A DNA stretch of 64,000 nt from Ectothiorhodospira haloalkaliphila ATCC 51935 (GTDB taxonomy: Bacteria; Pseudomonadota; Gammaproteobacteria; Ectothiorhodospirales; Ectothiorhodospiraceae), in NCBI RefSeq assembly GCF_000633935.1, contig NZ_KK214998.1, positions 619,844 to 683,843 on the forward strand. The letters run 5' to 3'. The notes under the pieces are model-generated. The model saw only the letters and a program-made list of their open reading frames with translations, searched no databases and was not told the origin of the DNA. Below, piece after piece: positions 28,870 through 39,186 of the stretch. Position numbers and translations under genes: made by a program. Each line of letters opens with the position of its first letter. The first letter of the stretch is position 1.

Positions 28870-30959
28870 ATTGTTGAAAAGTCGTATTCCAAACCTTCCG
28901 ACGGGGGCTGCAGGAAGTTGCCCTGGATGTAATTGATCCCCAGACCCCAGAGGATGGAGAGGCTGTTGGCATCTTCCACCTGCTGGGCCAGAATCAGGCG
29001 GTTCTGCGAATGGGCCGTGTCCGTGATCTGGCGCATGGCCTTCTGGTTCTCTTCGCTGCTGGGCAGGTTTCGGGTAAACGAGGCATCCACCTTGAGATAG
29101 TCCGCGGGGAAGTGATTGAGCACCTGGAACGGATTCAGGCCGTTGCCGAAGTCCTCCAGGGCCAGTTGGCAGTGGACACTCTTCAGGGCCTTGGCAAATT
29201 CCTTGGCCTGCTTCAGATAGGCCACCACGGTATTCTCCTTGAGCTCGAAGACCACGCATTCCGCCGGGATGCGGTGCTCTTTCAGGCGTTCCATGATCCA
29301 GGGCAGCATGCCCGGATCGTGCAGTGAGCCCGCGGTGATCTTGATGAAGAAGATGGTGTCGTGGCCGGCCTTGCGTTGTGTGGCCAGTCGCTGCACCGCG
29401 TGATCGATCACCCAGCGATCCAGGGCCTTGGCCATGTTGGTGCGTTCCGCGCTGGGCATGAATTCAGCTGGGCTGATGGCTTCGCCGTCCTCATCCAGCA
29501 GCCGCATGAACACCTCGTAACGCTCACCGCTCTCGCCGTGCAGGCTCACCACCGGCTGATAGAGGAGGTGGAGCCGGTTGTCCCGAATCGCTTCGCTGAT
29601 GCGGGCGGTCCAGGTCTCGTCCAGTTGCTTTTGGGTCATCTCCCGTTCCTTGGGGCGATAGATGACCACGCGGTGACCGTTGCCTTCCCGGGCTGCCTGC
29701 TGGCAGGCCTTCTGGGCGCGGGAAAGCAGCTCGTTCATGTCCGGGGCGTTCTCGTCGATCCGGGCAACGCCCATGGAGGCGGTGCAGGTCAGCGAGCGGC
29801 CCTCCACGTCACAGATGTGATTGGAGATGGTTTCCAGGATGCCCTGAGTGAAACGCTCCAGGGTTTCGCTTTCCCATTGGCGGGTGAGAATGGCGAAGGC
29901 CTCGCCATCAAAGCGCGCGACGATATCTTCCTCTGCGCAGACCTCCTCCAGCAGCTTGCCGATATCCCCCAGCACCAGGTCACCGCCGGCCACCCCCACC
30001 GTCTCGCGGATGTTGGAGAATCGGTCGATGCGAAGTTCGATCAGTGAGGCGTTGCCGTTGCCCTGAGTGGCCGTGCTGAATGCATCCTGCAAGCGCTCCA
30101 TGAAGTACTGGCGGTTGTACAGACCCGTGATCAGATCCCGCTGGGCCAGGTAATTGAGCTGCTTTTCCAGTTCCCGGGTATTGCTGGTGCGGTTTCGGAT
30201 CAGGATCTGTGTGCAGGGCTCCCCGTCGATGGTCGCCGGGCTGAATTCCATCTGCACGGCCAGTGCTTCGCCGCCGGCGGTGCGGATCTGAAGGTCCAGG
30301 GGCTCGGAGTCGGATGCGTCCTGGTCCTGGCCCCGATTGCGTTCATAGGCGCGCAGGAAATCCTTGAGTTTTTGCTGGTCGTCCCGGGACACCATGTCCA
30401 TGAGGGGGATGCCCTCGATGTCGTCCAGGTGGGAGTAACCGAACAGTTCCAGGTAGGAGGTGTTGGCGTAGGTGTGCATGCCCTCATGCACGTAGGCAAT
30501 GGCATCACGGGAACTGTCCAGGAGGGTCTTGCAGCGCCTTTCCGTGTCCCTGAGGCCGGATTCGAAGGTCTTCAGGCGGCGCCATTGCCGCTGGAACTCG
30601 GCGGCCCGGGTCACTACGTGGCGCAGATGATCCAGGCGGTTTTTCTGCACCATGTCGTGGGCGCCCAGTTCCATGCAGTCCACCACGTCCAGGTCCGGGG
30701 AGGTGGCTACGGCCACGATGGGGGCGTGGCGCCCCATGTGCTGGTTGGCCTCCACCACCTTTTCCAGTGACAGTTCAGGGTGATTCAAGGTGCAGATGAC
30801 CACATCCGGGGTGTGGCTGCGGAGCTTTTCGTGGAGTTCTTCTTCGTCTTCGGCGCGCTCTGGTCTGACCGCAAATCCAGCGGACTTGAGGGTGCTGACC
30901 ATCATCTCGGCGTCGTTGAGATCATCGTCGATGATCAGAAGGCGGATGATATTTTCCAT
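28863..30959 (-). CDS. fimX: FimX-like REC-PAS-GGDEF-EAL protein with degenerate motifs
   Basis: From ATG at 30959 the protein has 698 residues. Its domains are a receiver (5-120), PAS (about 140-262), GGDEF (about 270-440) and EAL (about 455-690). The receiver has cysteine (C56, ICTLN) where the phosphorylated aspartate is expected. GGDEF reads DGEAF at 351-355 and EAL reads EVF at 482-484. Loss of all three signatures is the hallmark of Pseudomonas FimX, a polar c-di-GMP-binding scaffold that promotes type IV pilus assembly. Proximity to psd and to the gene at 31074 also resembles the P. aeruginosa fimX region as I recall it. It is probably a c-di-GMP receptor, not an enzyme. Confidence 0.82.
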   Translation of the reverse strand: MENIIRLLIIDDDLNDAEMMVSTLKSAGFAVRPERAEDEEELHEKLRSHTPDVVICTLNHPELSLEKVVEANQHMGRHAPIVAVATSPDLDVVDCMELGAHDMVQKNRLDHLRHVVTRAAEFQRQWRRLKTFESGLRDTERRCKTLLDSSRDAIAYVHEGMHTYANTSYLELFGYSHLDDIEGIPLMDMVSRDDQQKLKDFLRAYERNRGQDQDASDSEPLDLQIRTAGGEALAVQMEFSPATIDGEPCTQILIRNRTSNTRELEKQLNYLAQRDLITGLYNRQYFMERLQDAFSTATQGNGNASLIELRIDRFSNIRETVGVAGGDLVLGDIGKLLEEVCAEEDIVARFDGEAFAILTRQWESETLERFTQGILETISNHICDVEGRSLTCTASMGVARIDENAPDMNELLSRAQKACQQAAREGNGHRVVIYRPKEREMTQKQLDETWTARISEAIRDNRLHLLYQPVVSLHGESGERYEVFMRLLDEDGEAISPAEFMPSAERTNMAKALDRWVIDHAVQRLATQRKAGHDTIFFIKITAGSLHDPGMLPWIMERLKEHRIPAECVVFELKENTVVAYLKQAKEFAKALKSVHCQLALEDFGNGLNPFQVLNHFPADYLKVDASFTRNLPSSEENQKAMRQITDTAHSQNRLILAQQVEDANSLSILWGLGINYIQGNFLQPPSEGLEYDFSTMG

Positions 30960-30989
30960 GCGATCCGGGCCTGCTCGGGCGGGAACCAT

Positions 30990-31031
30990 GATCGGCTGTC
31001 AAGCCGATCACCCATACTGCCGGCGATTATA
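30990..31031 (-). promoter_or_regulatory. promoter and leader hairpin of the fimX-like gene
   Basis: The complement of 31026-31031 is a perfect TATAAT; no convincing -35 is present. The leader of about 60 bases contains a hairpin with arms GATCGGCT and AGCCGATC (30990-31009). It ends 30 bases before the chosen ATG. Confidence 0.5.
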
Positions 31032-31073
31032 CAGACAATGCCGGGGCGGTCACCAACGAGCGGACCTGGGGTG

Positions 31074-32864
31074 CTACAGGATGTCGGGCCAGAGCGGAGT
31101 GTTCTTATGCGATGTTTCGCCCTCAGGGGCCGCAGTGGACTGCGCTGGGCGGAACTGGAATTGAGTGAACAGGCTGGACTGGGTTTCGATGGCGGAGAGA
31201 GCCACGATGAGTGTGCGACCCGCGAGGTTGACGGCCACCTGCTCGCCCGCCTCGAACAGACCGGCCCGACATGCCAGGGTGGCGTGTTGCTCCAGCACCT
31301 TGATCCGCGGCAGCAGCAGCCCCGGAACCCTGCGCCCCATGGGGCGTCCATGCCGCACCGGACTGATGTCCACCGGCATGGCCTTGGGAGCCAGCATCTT
31401 GACGCCGACTTCCAGGCCGGAGTTGCTGGGGCTGCGTATCCAGCGGACCATGCCCAGGCGCCAATGCTCGCGTCCAGAGGTGGCATCCCGCAGGGCGATC
31501 AGTTCACCCACTTGGGCCCGAACGCTCACATCGCCCCGCCAGCGCAGCCGAAACCCTCCGGCGCTGGTGTCGAGGATTTCCCAGGAGGTGGGAACGGGTG
31601 CCTCTTTGCCGGGATGCAACGCCCTCGATTGATCCTCAGTGGTGCGGTCGGTGACCAGGTTGCCCTTGGCGATGGTGTCCCAGGCGTTGGACGTCACATC
31701 CTGGGGCATGTCTGCCAGGTAGCGCACGGTAATGCCCTCACTTTCGTAGCGTGGGGAATCGGACATGCGTTCCAGGGAAAGTTCTTCGAAGGCCCTGTCC
31801 CGCTCCTGGGCCTTGCCGATCATACTGGCTTGGGGGGCAGGGTTGACGGCCTGGCGGATCATCTCGTGGGCGGCAGTGATGCCCAGCACGACGTCGACGT
31901 GACCGTCGTTGGACATGCGACTGAAGCGACGACGGGCATTGTTGGTCCACGCCTGCAGGACGCGGGCCGCTATGTCCCTGTGGAGCGGGCCCGGGGTGTC
32001 CTGGGCGTTGGCGCGCAGCTCCTCGCGTATCTGGCGGATCAGGGGGAACAGGTTCAGGTAACGGACGGCCTCATGCCGGCCAGCCTCTGAACCATGAACG
32101 TAGGCGGGTGGCTCATCGGTGCTCAGGTCGAGCACGTACAGGTAATCAGCGTTGTCGGCCACGGGGGAGGTGGTGATGGCGCACGCTTGGGCAGAACCTT
32201 CCAGGTAGCGGGTCAGGGCATCGGTATCCCCCTGGTGCAGGGTAAGCGGGTCAGCCAGGCTGTAGAGACTCATCTGCTTGTAGGTATGCGCCACGGTGCT
32301 GCGCCGCTGACCGTTCAGTTCCGTATCCTTGATCTCCTGGGCGACCAACTGCCTCTGTTCGGCCAGATGGTAAAGCCAGTGGGCCTGCTCCCAAAGCCCG
32401 TCGGGCGTGGGCTGATAGAGGCGCCCGGCGTGAAAGTGGCGTTCTGCCAGGGCGCGCATGGCCCGGTGAATGCCCAGGGCCAGGTGTCGAGGCGCCAGGC
32501 TGTTGGCTCCGGAACTGCCTTCGCGCACCACCTGGAGGTAACCCATGGCGACCTCGTACAGCAAATCGGTGTTGATGTTGGCAATGCGCTGGCTTCGGGC
32601 AGGCAGGGGCAGGGAGCGGCTGACAAAGTGTCGGCTCAGTTGATCGAGGATCAATCTCCGGGTGGGGCGCAGAAGCTCGAGGATTTCCAGGCGATCGTAA
32701 GCGGGCATCCGCAACCGATTGAGTTCGGTCAGGCCCTGGTAGAGCAGCCGGGTGGTCTCGCCGGTGTTGGCCAGGGGCAGTTCCTTCAACCAGCGCTTCA
32801 CCTTGCGGGGCTGAGTGGGGAATGGCTCGGTTTCCAGGTGCATCGACGGGGTCCCGACCAGCAT
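31074..32864 (-). CDS. conserved protein adjacent to fimX (PA4958-like), C-terminal PilZ-like region
   Basis: From ATG 32864 (GGAG nine bases upstream) the protein has 596 residues; a TTG at 32891 and an ATG at 32843 are alternatives. It opens with RKVKRWLKELPLANTGETTR, followed by a long helical region to about 400. The C-terminal third (WEILDTSAGGFRLRWRG, then VGVKMLAP) reads like a PilZ-type beta-barrel, but the RxxxR motif is not clear. In Pseudomonas the homologous gene sits beside fimX, so a role in pilus or c-di-GMP signalling is likely but inferred. It has its own sigma-70 promoter. It is soluble, without signal peptide. Confidence 0.7.
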   Translation of the reverse strand: MLVGTPSMHLETEPFPTQPRKVKRWLKELPLANTGETTRLLYQGLTELNRLRMPAYDRLEILELLRPTRRLILDQLSRHFVSRSLPLPARSQRIANINTDLLYEVAMGYLQVVREGSSGANSLAPRHLALGIHRAMRALAERHFHAGRLYQPTPDGLWEQAHWLYHLAEQRQLVAQEIKDTELNGQRRSTVAHTYKQMSLYSLADPLTLHQGDTDALTRYLEGSAQACAITTSPVADNADYLYVLDLSTDEPPAYVHGSEAGRHEAVRYLNLFPLIRQIREELRANAQDTPGPLHRDIAARVLQAWTNNARRRFSRMSNDGHVDVVLGITAAHEMIRQAVNPAPQASMIGKAQERDRAFEELSLERMSDSPRYESEGITVRYLADMPQDVTSNAWDTIAKGNLVTDRTTEDQSRALHPGKEAPVPTSWEILDTSAGGFRLRWRGDVSVRAQVGELIALRDATSGREHWRLGMVRWIRSPSNSGLEVGVKMLAPKAMPVDISPVRHGRPMGRRVPGLLLPRIKVLEQHATLACRAGLFEAGEQVAVNLAGRTLIVALSAIETQSSLFTQFQFRPAQSTAAPEGETSHKNTPLWPDIL

Positions 32865-32935
32865 GGCGGAGTGCTCCAGCGTGTCTCTCAAATACAGGGT
32901 GAGACATTAAAAATGTGTGACGGAGTTCACTATAT

Positions 32936-32964
32936 TTTATAGCGCACCTCTACCTGGGTAACAA
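32936..32964 (-). promoter_or_regulatory. sigma-70 promoter of the 31074-32864 gene
   Basis: On the complement, TTGTTA (32959-32964) and TATAAA (32936-32941) are separated by 17 bases, a good sigma-70 match. The leader is about 65 bases. Confidence 0.65.
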
Positions 32965-33024
32965 ATGATTTTTTGACGCATGGTTCGTACAGGGTGGCAT
33001 AAGTGCATCCCGGGCTTGCCGTTT

Positions 33025-34050
33025 TCAGGTGTGATATCCGGCCTCGGTCAGCGAGGATTTGCCCGGTGCGCCTGGGATCTCTCTGACAAGTCTGGGCAGG
33101 AGGTAACCTGGCTGCTGAGCCGCCAATGCCTTCATGATGGCGAGCGCCGGCGCTTCTTTCACCGCGAAATGCGCGGCCCCGCTCACCGGGTCCAGCAAGT
33201 GCAGGTAATAGGGCTGCACACCCGATTCGAACAAAGCCTCGCCAAGATCACCCAGGGCGGCGACGCTGTCATTGACGCCACGCAGGAGAACGGCCTGATT
33301 GAACAGGCGCACGCCGGCCCGGTCCAGGGCGGCGAGGGCACTGCAGGTGGAGGCGTCCAGCTCCTGGGCATGGTTGGCGTGGATCACCATGACCGGGCGC
33401 AGACGGGTGCCCGTGAGCCAGTCAATCAGATCCTGTCCGATACGTTCCGGAAGGATCACCGGTAGCCGGGTATGCACGCGCAGGGTGCGCAGGTGGTCGA
33501 TGCGGGCAAGATCCCGTGTCATGGCGGCCAGTTCGCCATCTGTCAGCATCAGGGGGTCGCCGCCGCTGAGAATGACCTCATGGATATCCGGTCGCGAGCG
33601 CAGCCAGGCCAGCGTTTCTGGCCAGCGGCTGCGTCCGGCCGAGGCCTGCCCGTAGGGATAATGACGACGAAAGCAGTAACGGCAGTGAATGGCGCAGGCG
33701 CCGGTGGTGATCAGCAGGGCTCGGCCGGCGTATTTCTGGATGACGCCAGGGGCCGCCATGGCATCCAGATCCCCCACCGGGTCTTCCACGAACCCGGGGG
33801 CTGCTTCGAACTCGCCCTGCAGTGGCAGCACCTGGCGCAGCAGGGGGTCGTGCGGTTCACCCGGGTGCATTCGTGACACGTAACTTTCCGGCACCTGCAG
33901 GCGAAACCGCTGTGCTGCCAGCCGGGCCGCGGACAGCAGTCCCGGATCCAGGTTCAGGCGGCGAATCAGGGCCTCCGGATCGGTGATGGCTTCTGCCAGT
34001 GCCGTCTGCCAGGCACAAGCCTGACGGTCGGCGGTCAATCGCGTTATCAT
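33025..34050 (-). CDS. epmB: EF-P beta-lysylation protein EpmB (lysine 2,3-aminomutase)
   Basis: From ATG 34050 the protein has 341 residues. The radical-SAM motif is CAIHCRYC, followed by FRRHYPY and the strand [11 protein letters not shown]. EpmB converts (S)-alpha-lysine to (R)-beta-lysine for attachment to elongation factor P. It is shorter than true catabolic lysine 2,3-aminomutases, and its place divergent from efp-epmA settles the assignment. The frame extends to 34212, but that part overlaps the efp start and is not conserved-looking. Confidence 0.94.
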   Translation of the reverse strand: MITRLTADRQACAWQTALAEAITDPEALIRRLNLDPGLLSAARLAAQRFRLQVPESYVSRMHPGEPHDPLLRQVLPLQGEFEAAPGFVEDPVGDLDAMAAPGVIQKYAGRALLITTGACAIHCRYCFRRHYPYGQASAGRSRWPETLAWLRSRPDIHEVILSGGDPLMLTDGELAAMTRDLARIDHLRTLRVHTRLPVILPERIGQDLIDWLTGTRLRPVMVIHANHAQELDASTCSALAALDRAGVRLFNQAVLLRGVNDSVAALGDLGEALFESGVQPYYLHLLDPVSGAAHFAVKEAPALAIMKALAAQQPGYLLPRLVREIPGAPGKSSLTEAGYHT

Positions 34051-34205
34051 TAGCGGTTTTACCCAGAGGGTGGACACGGGGCGACCGGGCATTTTGCCGC
34101 GTTTCCCGGGCCCGGTGCCAGTGTTCCGCCCCGGATGCGCCCGGCATCCACGGTTTTCCCTTACCCCAATGCGAGCCGAGGGGCTCGACCCGGAGAACTT
34201 TGAGC

Positions 34206-34769
34206 ATGGCAACCTACAGCACCAACGAATTCAAGAGCGGACTCAAGATCCTGATGGACGGCGATCCTTGCACCATCGTGGAAAATGAGTTCGTCAAGCC
34301 TGGCAAGGGTCAGGCGTTCAGCCGCGTGAAGATCCGCAATCTCAAGACCGGTCGGGTACTGGACAAGACCTTCAAGTCTGGCGAGTCGGTAGAGGCCGCC
34401 GACGTCATGGATACGGAGATGCAGTATCTCTACAACGACGGCGAGTTCTGGCATTTCATGGTGCCCGATAACTTCGAGCAGTATGCCGCCGGCGAGACCG
34501 CCGTGGCAGATGCCATGAAGTGGCTCAAGGAACAGGACACCTGCGTGGTGACCCTGTGGAACAATTCTCCGTTGTCGGTGGCACCGCCCAACTTCGTGGA
34601 GCTCACCATCACCCAGTGCGACCCGGGTATTCGCGGTGATACCGCCACCGGCGGCACCAAGCCGGCCACCCTGGAAACCGGTGCCGTGGTCAAGGTGCCC
34701 CTGTTCGTCAACGAGGGGGACGTGATCCGCGTGGACACCCGTAGCGGCGAGTACGTGTCGCGGGCATGA
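34206..34769 (+). CDS. efp: elongation factor P
   Basis: The 187-residue factor relieves ribosome stalling at polyproline stretches. It begins [15 protein letters not shown] and has the modified lysine K34 in the loop KPGKGQAF. Three beta-barrel domains and the C-terminal signature [17 protein letters not shown] are complete. GGAG lies ten bases before the ATG; upstream in-frame sequence to 33999 is not EF-P. It overlaps epmA by four bases and is divergent from epmB. Confidence 0.98.
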   Translation: MATYSTNEFKSGLKILMDGDPCTIVENEFVKPGKGQAFSRVKIRNLKTGRVLDKTFKSGESVEAADVMDTEMQYLYNDGEFWHFMVPDNFEQYAAGETAVADAMKWLKEQDTCVVTLWNNSPLSVAPPNFVELTITQCDPGIRGDTATGGTKPATLETGAVVKVPLFVNEGDVIRVDTRSGEYVSRA

Positions 34770-35716
34770 CCTGGAAGCCGGCTGCCGCGTTCGGGCGGTT
34801 ACGCCAACGGGCGCGCCTGCTGGCAGACATTCGCGCTTTCTTTGCCGGCCGTGGGGTGCTGGAGGTGGAAACCCCGTACCTGTCCATGGCCGGGGCCACC
34901 GATCCTGCCATCCAGAGCCTTTCCGTGCCTCTGGGGGGCGGCAGGCGCTGGCTCCACAGCTCCCCCGAATTCCCCATGAAACGGCTGTTGGCGGCGGGCA
35001 GTGGGGATATCTACCAGATTGCCCGCGTGTTTCGGGGTGAGGAGGCCGGGCGCCACCATAATCCGGAGTTCACCCTGCTGGAATGGTATCGGGTGGGCTT
35101 TGATCATCATGCGCTCATGGCCGAAGTGGAGGCGCTGATTCGCCAGGTGGCTGGTGATCGGCTGGCGGCTGGCGCGCAAGTGCTGACTTATCGCGAGGCC
35201 ATGCTCCGTCACGCCGGGGTGGATCCGTTTCAGGCCAGTGAGATGGAGTTGTCCCGGCGCGCCCGGTCTCTGGGGCTGGATGTGCAGGGCAGCCTGGATC
35301 GGGATGGCTGGCTGGATCTGCTCATGTCCACCGTAGTCTGCCAGGCCTTTCAGGCCGACAGCCTGACCCTCATTCACGACTATCCGGCCAGTCAGGCGGC
35401 CCTGGCCCGGGTCCGTCCCGGAGAGCCGCCGCTGGCGGAGCGTTTCGAGGTCTATTGGGGGGCGATGGAGCTGGCCAACGGCTTTCACGAGCTGGGGGAT
35501 GCCGCGGAACAGCGCCGTCGCTTTGAGGCGGATCAGGATCGCCGCGCGCGCCAGGGGTTATCGCCCATGCCCCTGGACGAGCGGCTTCTCAAGGCCCTGG
35601 AAGCCGGCTTGCCCGGCTGTGCCGGGGTGGCCCTGGGTGTGGATCGGTTGCTCATGTGCCTGGGCGGCGTGGACGATATCCGGGACGTGCTGGCCTTCGA
35701 CTGGGAGCGGGCATAG
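34766..35716 (+). CDS. epmA: EF-P--(R)-beta-lysine ligase EpmA (PoxA/GenX)
   Basis: This 316-residue protein is a LysRS catalytic-core paralogue without the anticodon domain. Class II motifs are visible: [10 protein letters not shown] (motif 1), [23 protein letters not shown] (motif 2 begins RVFRGEEAG) and a C-terminal [11 protein letters not shown] (motif 3). It attaches beta-lysine to K34 of EF-P. The start overlaps the efp stop, so substrate and modifying enzyme are coupled. Length matches the family. Confidence 0.96.
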   Translation: MTWKPAAAFGRLRQRARLLADIRAFFAGRGVLEVETPYLSMAGATDPAIQSLSVPLGGGRRWLHSSPEFPMKRLLAAGSGDIYQIARVFRGEEAGRHHNPEFTLLEWYRVGFDHHALMAEVEALIRQVAGDRLAAGAQVLTYREAMLRHAGVDPFQASEMELSRRARSLGLDVQGSLDRDGWLDLLMSTVVCQAFQADSLTLIHDYPASQAALARVRPGEPPLAERFEVYWGAMELANGFHELGDAAEQRRRFEADQDRRARQGLSPMPLDERLLKALEAGLPGCAGVALGVDRLLMCLGGVDDIRDVLAFDWERA

Positions 35717-35732
35717 GCTTCCCGAGGTATTC

Positions 35733-36617
35733 CTAACGCATCGATACCGGCTTCATCCACCCCAGGGCCTCACCCATCTTGAGCTTGCGCCCGCTGGTCA
35801 GCTCGCTGGACCATTCCACCGCCCCCTCGGGCAGCAGCAGGATCACCGTGGAGCCCAGGTTGAAACGGCCCATCTCATCGCCCCGGGACAGGCTCACCGG
35901 TTCGGATTGATGAGCCTTGACCTCCATCTCTCGTGGCAGGCGTGGCGTGATCTCGCCGGACCAGACGGTTTCGATGGAGGCCACGTTGATGGCGCCCACC
36001 AGCACCATGGCCATGGGGCCCATGTCGGTGTCGAAGAGGCAGACCAGGCGCTCGTTGCGGGCGAATAGCCGGGGAATGGTACGCGTGGTGAAGGGCGCTA
36101 CCGAGAACAGCCTGCCGGGCACGTAGACCGTTTCCCGGAGCACGCCATCCCAGGGCATGTGCACCCGGTGATAGTCGCTGGGAGACAGGTACTGGGTGAT
36201 GAAGTCGCCGTTTGCGAACGGCGCCGCGCGCTGCGGGCAGCCTCCCAGGAGTTCCTGGGCCGAATAATCACGCCCCTTGGCCTGGATGATCCGCCCATCG
36301 TGCAGTTTGCCGAACTGGCTTACACGGCTGTCGGCGGGGCTGAGCAGGGCGTCCGGATGGGTGTCCAGCGGGCGGGCCTCTGGATGCAGGGCTCGGGTGA
36401 ACAGGGCATTGAAACTGGCGTAGTGGGCGGGCTCCGGGTCCAGCGCCTCGGCCATGTTGAGCCCGTATTGACGAATGAACCAGCGTGCCACCGGGTCCTT
36501 CAGGCTGGTCTCCCAGCGTGACAACCGGTACACCACGCGCGAGATGGCGTGGTGGGGCAGCAGATACAGGGGCAGGGCCTTGAGCCAGTCCCGCCAGTTG
36601 GCCTCTTGATCGCTCAT
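35733..36617 (-). CDS. psd: phosphatidylserine decarboxylase proenzyme
   Basis: From ATG 36617 the protein has 294 residues. The self-cleavage motif LGST ([10 protein letters not shown]), which yields the pyruvoyl prosthetic group, lies near the C-terminus. [12 protein letters not shown] and the N-terminal membrane-associating segment fit the proteobacterial type. It makes phosphatidylethanolamine. The starts of psd and prmB are divergent and only 33 bp apart, so their promoters must overlap the opposing genes. The longer frame to 36896 is a shadow of prmB. Confidence 0.96.
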   Translation of the reverse strand: MSDQEANWRDWLKALPLYLLPHHAISRVVYRLSRWETSLKDPVARWFIRQYGLNMAEALDPEPAHYASFNALFTRALHPEARPLDTHPDALLSPADSRVSQFGKLHDGRIIQAKGRDYSAQELLGGCPQRAAPFANGDFITQYLSPSDYHRVHMPWDGVLRETVYVPGRLFSVAPFTTRTIPRLFARNERLVCLFDTDMGPMAMVLVGAINVASIETVWSGEITPRLPREMEVKAHQSEPVSLSRGDEMGRFNLGSTVILLLPEGAVEWSSELTSGRKLKMGEALGWMKPVSMR

Positions 36618-36650
36618 GAGGGTATTATCCCACAGCCCTCCATCACCCGC

Positions 36651-37559
36651 ATGAATCTCATGGACATCGCTTCTGACACCGACGATCTGGTCACGGTGCG
36701 TGATTACATCCGCTTCGGCATGAGCCGGTTCAGTGCCGCCGGCCTGACCTTCGGCCATGGCACCGATAATGCCCTGGACGAGGCCGCCTGGCTGGTCTTT
36801 CAGGCCCTGCACCTGCCGCATGACTTCTCCGGCGCCTGGCTGGATTGTCGCCTCACCCGGGACGAACGCCGCCGGGTGCTGGATTTGCTGCACCAACGGG
36901 TGGAAACCCGCAAACCGGCCGCCTACCTCACCGGTCGAGCCTATTTCATGGGCATGGAGTTCAAGGTGGACGAGCGTGTGCTGGTGCCGCGTTCACCCCT
37001 GGCAGAGTTGATTGGCCAGGGCTTTGCCCCCTGGATCGAGCCCGAACAGGTGGAGCGGGTGCTGGATCTGTGCACCGGCAGCGGCTGCATCGGCATTGCC
37101 TGCGCCCATGTGTTCCCGGATGCCCGGGTGGACCTGACCGATATCTCCCGGGATGCCCTGGACGTGGCGCGGGAGAACATCAGTCTGCACGGGCTTGAGG
37201 ATCGGGTAGAGGCCCTGGAGTCGGATCTGCTGGCGGAACTGGGTTCCAGGCAGTACGACATCATCGTCAGCAACCCGCCCTATGTGGATGCCGCCGACAT
37301 GGCCGCACTGACCCCGGAGTTTCGCCATGAACCGGAGCTGGGGCTCTCGTCCGGCCCCGATGGCCTGGAGGCCACGGTGCGCATCCTCAAGGACGCCGGC
37401 CGACACCTGAAGCCCGGTGGCATCCTGGTGGTGGAGGTGGGCAATAGTGCCCCGGCCCTGGAGGCCCGCCTGCCCGATGTGCCCTTCACCTGGCTGGAGT
37501 TCGAGCACGGGGGGCAGGGGGTGTTCCTGCTCACCTTCGAGCAGGTACAGTCGCTTTGA
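36651..37559 (+). CDS. prmB: ribosomal protein uL3 N5-glutamine methyltransferase
   Basis: From ATG 36651 the protein has 302 residues. It has a helical N-terminal domain and a SAM methyltransferase fold with [12 protein letters not shown] and the NPPY glutamine-methylation motif (VSNPPYVDA). PrmB modifies ribosomal protein L3. It is separated from its paralogue PrmC by length and by its place just upstream of aroC, a standard neighbourhood, here with hemN inserted between. Confidence 0.93.
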   Translation: MNLMDIASDTDDLVTVRDYIRFGMSRFSAAGLTFGHGTDNALDEAAWLVFQALHLPHDFSGAWLDCRLTRDERRRVLDLLHQRVETRKPAAYLTGRAYFMGMEFKVDERVLVPRSPLAELIGQGFAPWIEPEQVERVLDLCTGSGCIGIACAHVFPDARVDLTDISRDALDVARENISLHGLEDRVEALESDLLAELGSRQYDIIVSNPPYVDAADMAALTPEFRHEPELGLSSGPDGLEATVRILKDAGRHLKPGGILVVEVGNSAPALEARLPDVPFTWLEFEHGGQGVFLLTFEQVQSL

Positions 37560-37719
37560 GGTGATGCCGGGTGCAGGGGTGCTCGAGTGGCGCTCACATG
37601 GCCCCAACATGGCACAAGTCACGCAAATGGCCGTTCAGGCGTGCCAATCCGGTTCGGCATGTTTATGATGAGCGGTTACAATAGACGATCAACACTTTAT
37701 CCCCGGGTACCTAGCCGCC

Positions 37720-39108
37720 ATGAGCTTGTCGCAGAGCATTGATTTCGATCTGGACCTGATCAACCGTTACAATACGGCGGGTCCTCGATACACATCCTAT
37801 CCCACGGCGGTGCAGTTCCACGAAGGTTTCGGGGCGGAGCGCTACGCGGAGATCGCCCGGGAGACCAATGCCAGCGGGCGTCCGCTGTCGCTGTATTTCC
37901 ACATCCCCTTCTGCGACACGGTGTGCTTCTACTGCGCCTGTAACAAGGTGGTCACCAAGGACCGCACCAAGGCCAAGCCCTATCTGGACCGTCTCTACAA
38001 GGAAATGGCCATGCAGGGCGCGCTGTTCGACAAGAACCGTCCGGTGACCCAGTTGCACTGGGGCGGCGGCACGCCCACCTTCATCTCCCACGACGAGATG
38101 ACCGAGCTGATGGGCAAGACCGCCGAGCACTTCGGGCTGCTGGATGACGACACCGGCGAGTATTCCATCGAGATCGACCCGCGGGAAGTGGACGACAGCA
38201 CCCTGGGTCTGCTGCGCAAGCTGGGTTTCAACCGCATCAGCCTGGGCGTGCAGGACTTCGACGAGAAGGTGCAGAAATCCGTCAACCGGGTGCAGAGTGA
38301 GTCGCTGGTGCTGGGTGTGCTGGAAGAGGCCAGAAGCCTGGGCTTCCGCTCCACCAGTGTGGACCTGATCTACGGCCTGCCCCATCAGGATCGCAAGACC
38401 TTCGGCGATACCATCGAGAAGATCATCAAGGTGGATCCGGCCCGGATCTCGGTGTTCAACTACGCTCACCTGCCGGACCGCTTCAAGCCCCAGCGCCGCA
38501 TTGAAGAAGAGGCACTGCCCAGCCCCGGCGAGAAGCTGGCCATGCTGCAGCAGACCATCCAGCAGCTCACCGAGGCCGGTTATGTGTATATCGGCATGGA
38601 CCACTTCGCCAAGCCCGATGACGAACTGGCCGTGGCCCAGCGAGACCACACCCTCTACCGTAACTTCCAGGGGTATTCCACCCACTCCAACTGTGATCTG
38701 GTGGGCCTGGGTTCCACCAGTGTGGGCGTGGTGGGCAACAGCTACAGCCAGAACCATCATGACCTGGAGAAGTACTTCCAGTGCATCGATGACGGCAAGC
38801 TGGCGGTCTTCCGCGGGGTGGAACTGGATGCCGACGATGTACTGCGCCGCGATGTGATCACCCGTCTGATCTGCCACTTCGAACTGGCCTTCGAGGACGT
38901 GGAAAAGGTGCACGGCATCAAGTTCACGGACTACTTCGCCCGTGAACTCAAGGAACTCAAGCCAATGGAAGACGATGGTCTGCTCAAGGTCTCCGGTAAC
39001 ACCATCACCGTGCAGCCCGCCGGTCGTCTGCTGATCCGCAACATCTGCATGACCTTTGACCGTTATCTGCGTGAGGCCACGGAACAGCGCTTCTCCCGCG
39101 TGATCTGA
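37720..39108 (+). CDS. hemN: oxygen-independent coproporphyrinogen III oxidase
   Basis: The 462-residue radical-SAM enzyme decarboxylates coproporphyrinogen III in heme (and bacteriochlorophyll) synthesis without oxygen. The motif FHIPFCDTVCFYCACNK holds the CxxxCxxC cluster ligands plus the extra cysteine typical of true HemN. The N-terminal YNTAGPRYTSYPTA and the C-terminal HemN domain are complete. It stands between prmB and aroC with its own 160-bp upstream region. I found only a half-site like ATCAA there, not a full FNR box. Confidence 0.96.
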   Translation: MSLSQSIDFDLDLINRYNTAGPRYTSYPTAVQFHEGFGAERYAEIARETNASGRPLSLYFHIPFCDTVCFYCACNKVVTKDRTKAKPYLDRLYKEMAMQGALFDKNRPVTQLHWGGGTPTFISHDEMTELMGKTAEHFGLLDDDTGEYSIEIDPREVDDSTLGLLRKLGFNRISLGVQDFDEKVQKSVNRVQSESLVLGVLEEARSLGFRSTSVDLIYGLPHQDRKTFGDTIEKIIKVDPARISVFNYAHLPDRFKPQRRIEEEALPSPGEKLAMLQQTIQQLTEAGYVYIGMDHFAKPDDELAVAQRDHTLYRNFQGYSTHSNCDLVGLGSTSVGVVGNSYSQNHHDLEKYFQCIDDGKLAVFRGVELDADDVLRRDVITRLICHFELAFEDVEKVHGIKFTDYFARELKELKPMEDDGLLKVSGNTITVQPAGRLLIRNICMTFDRYLREATEQRFSRVI

Positions 39109-39130
39109 TTCCGCAGTCCGTCCGCCCTTA

Positions 39131-39164
39131 CCCCAAACCCTCTCCCGCCCGGCGGGGGAGGGGC
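39131..39164. repeat. C/G-tract inverted repeat downstream of hemN
   Basis: CCCTCTCCCGCC (39138-39149) pairs with GGCGGGGGAGGG (39151-39162) with one wobble. The preceding ACCCCAAACCCTCTCCC matches the parE-downstream repeat with few changes, suggesting one interspersed repeat family. Confidence 0.55.
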
Positions 39165-39186
39165 CATCCTTCGGGGCCCTGCATCC

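Noticed and set aside
37670-37720. FNR box upstream of hemN
   Set aside because: Only one half (ATCAA) is present near 37690; the expected TTGAT at the right spacing is not.
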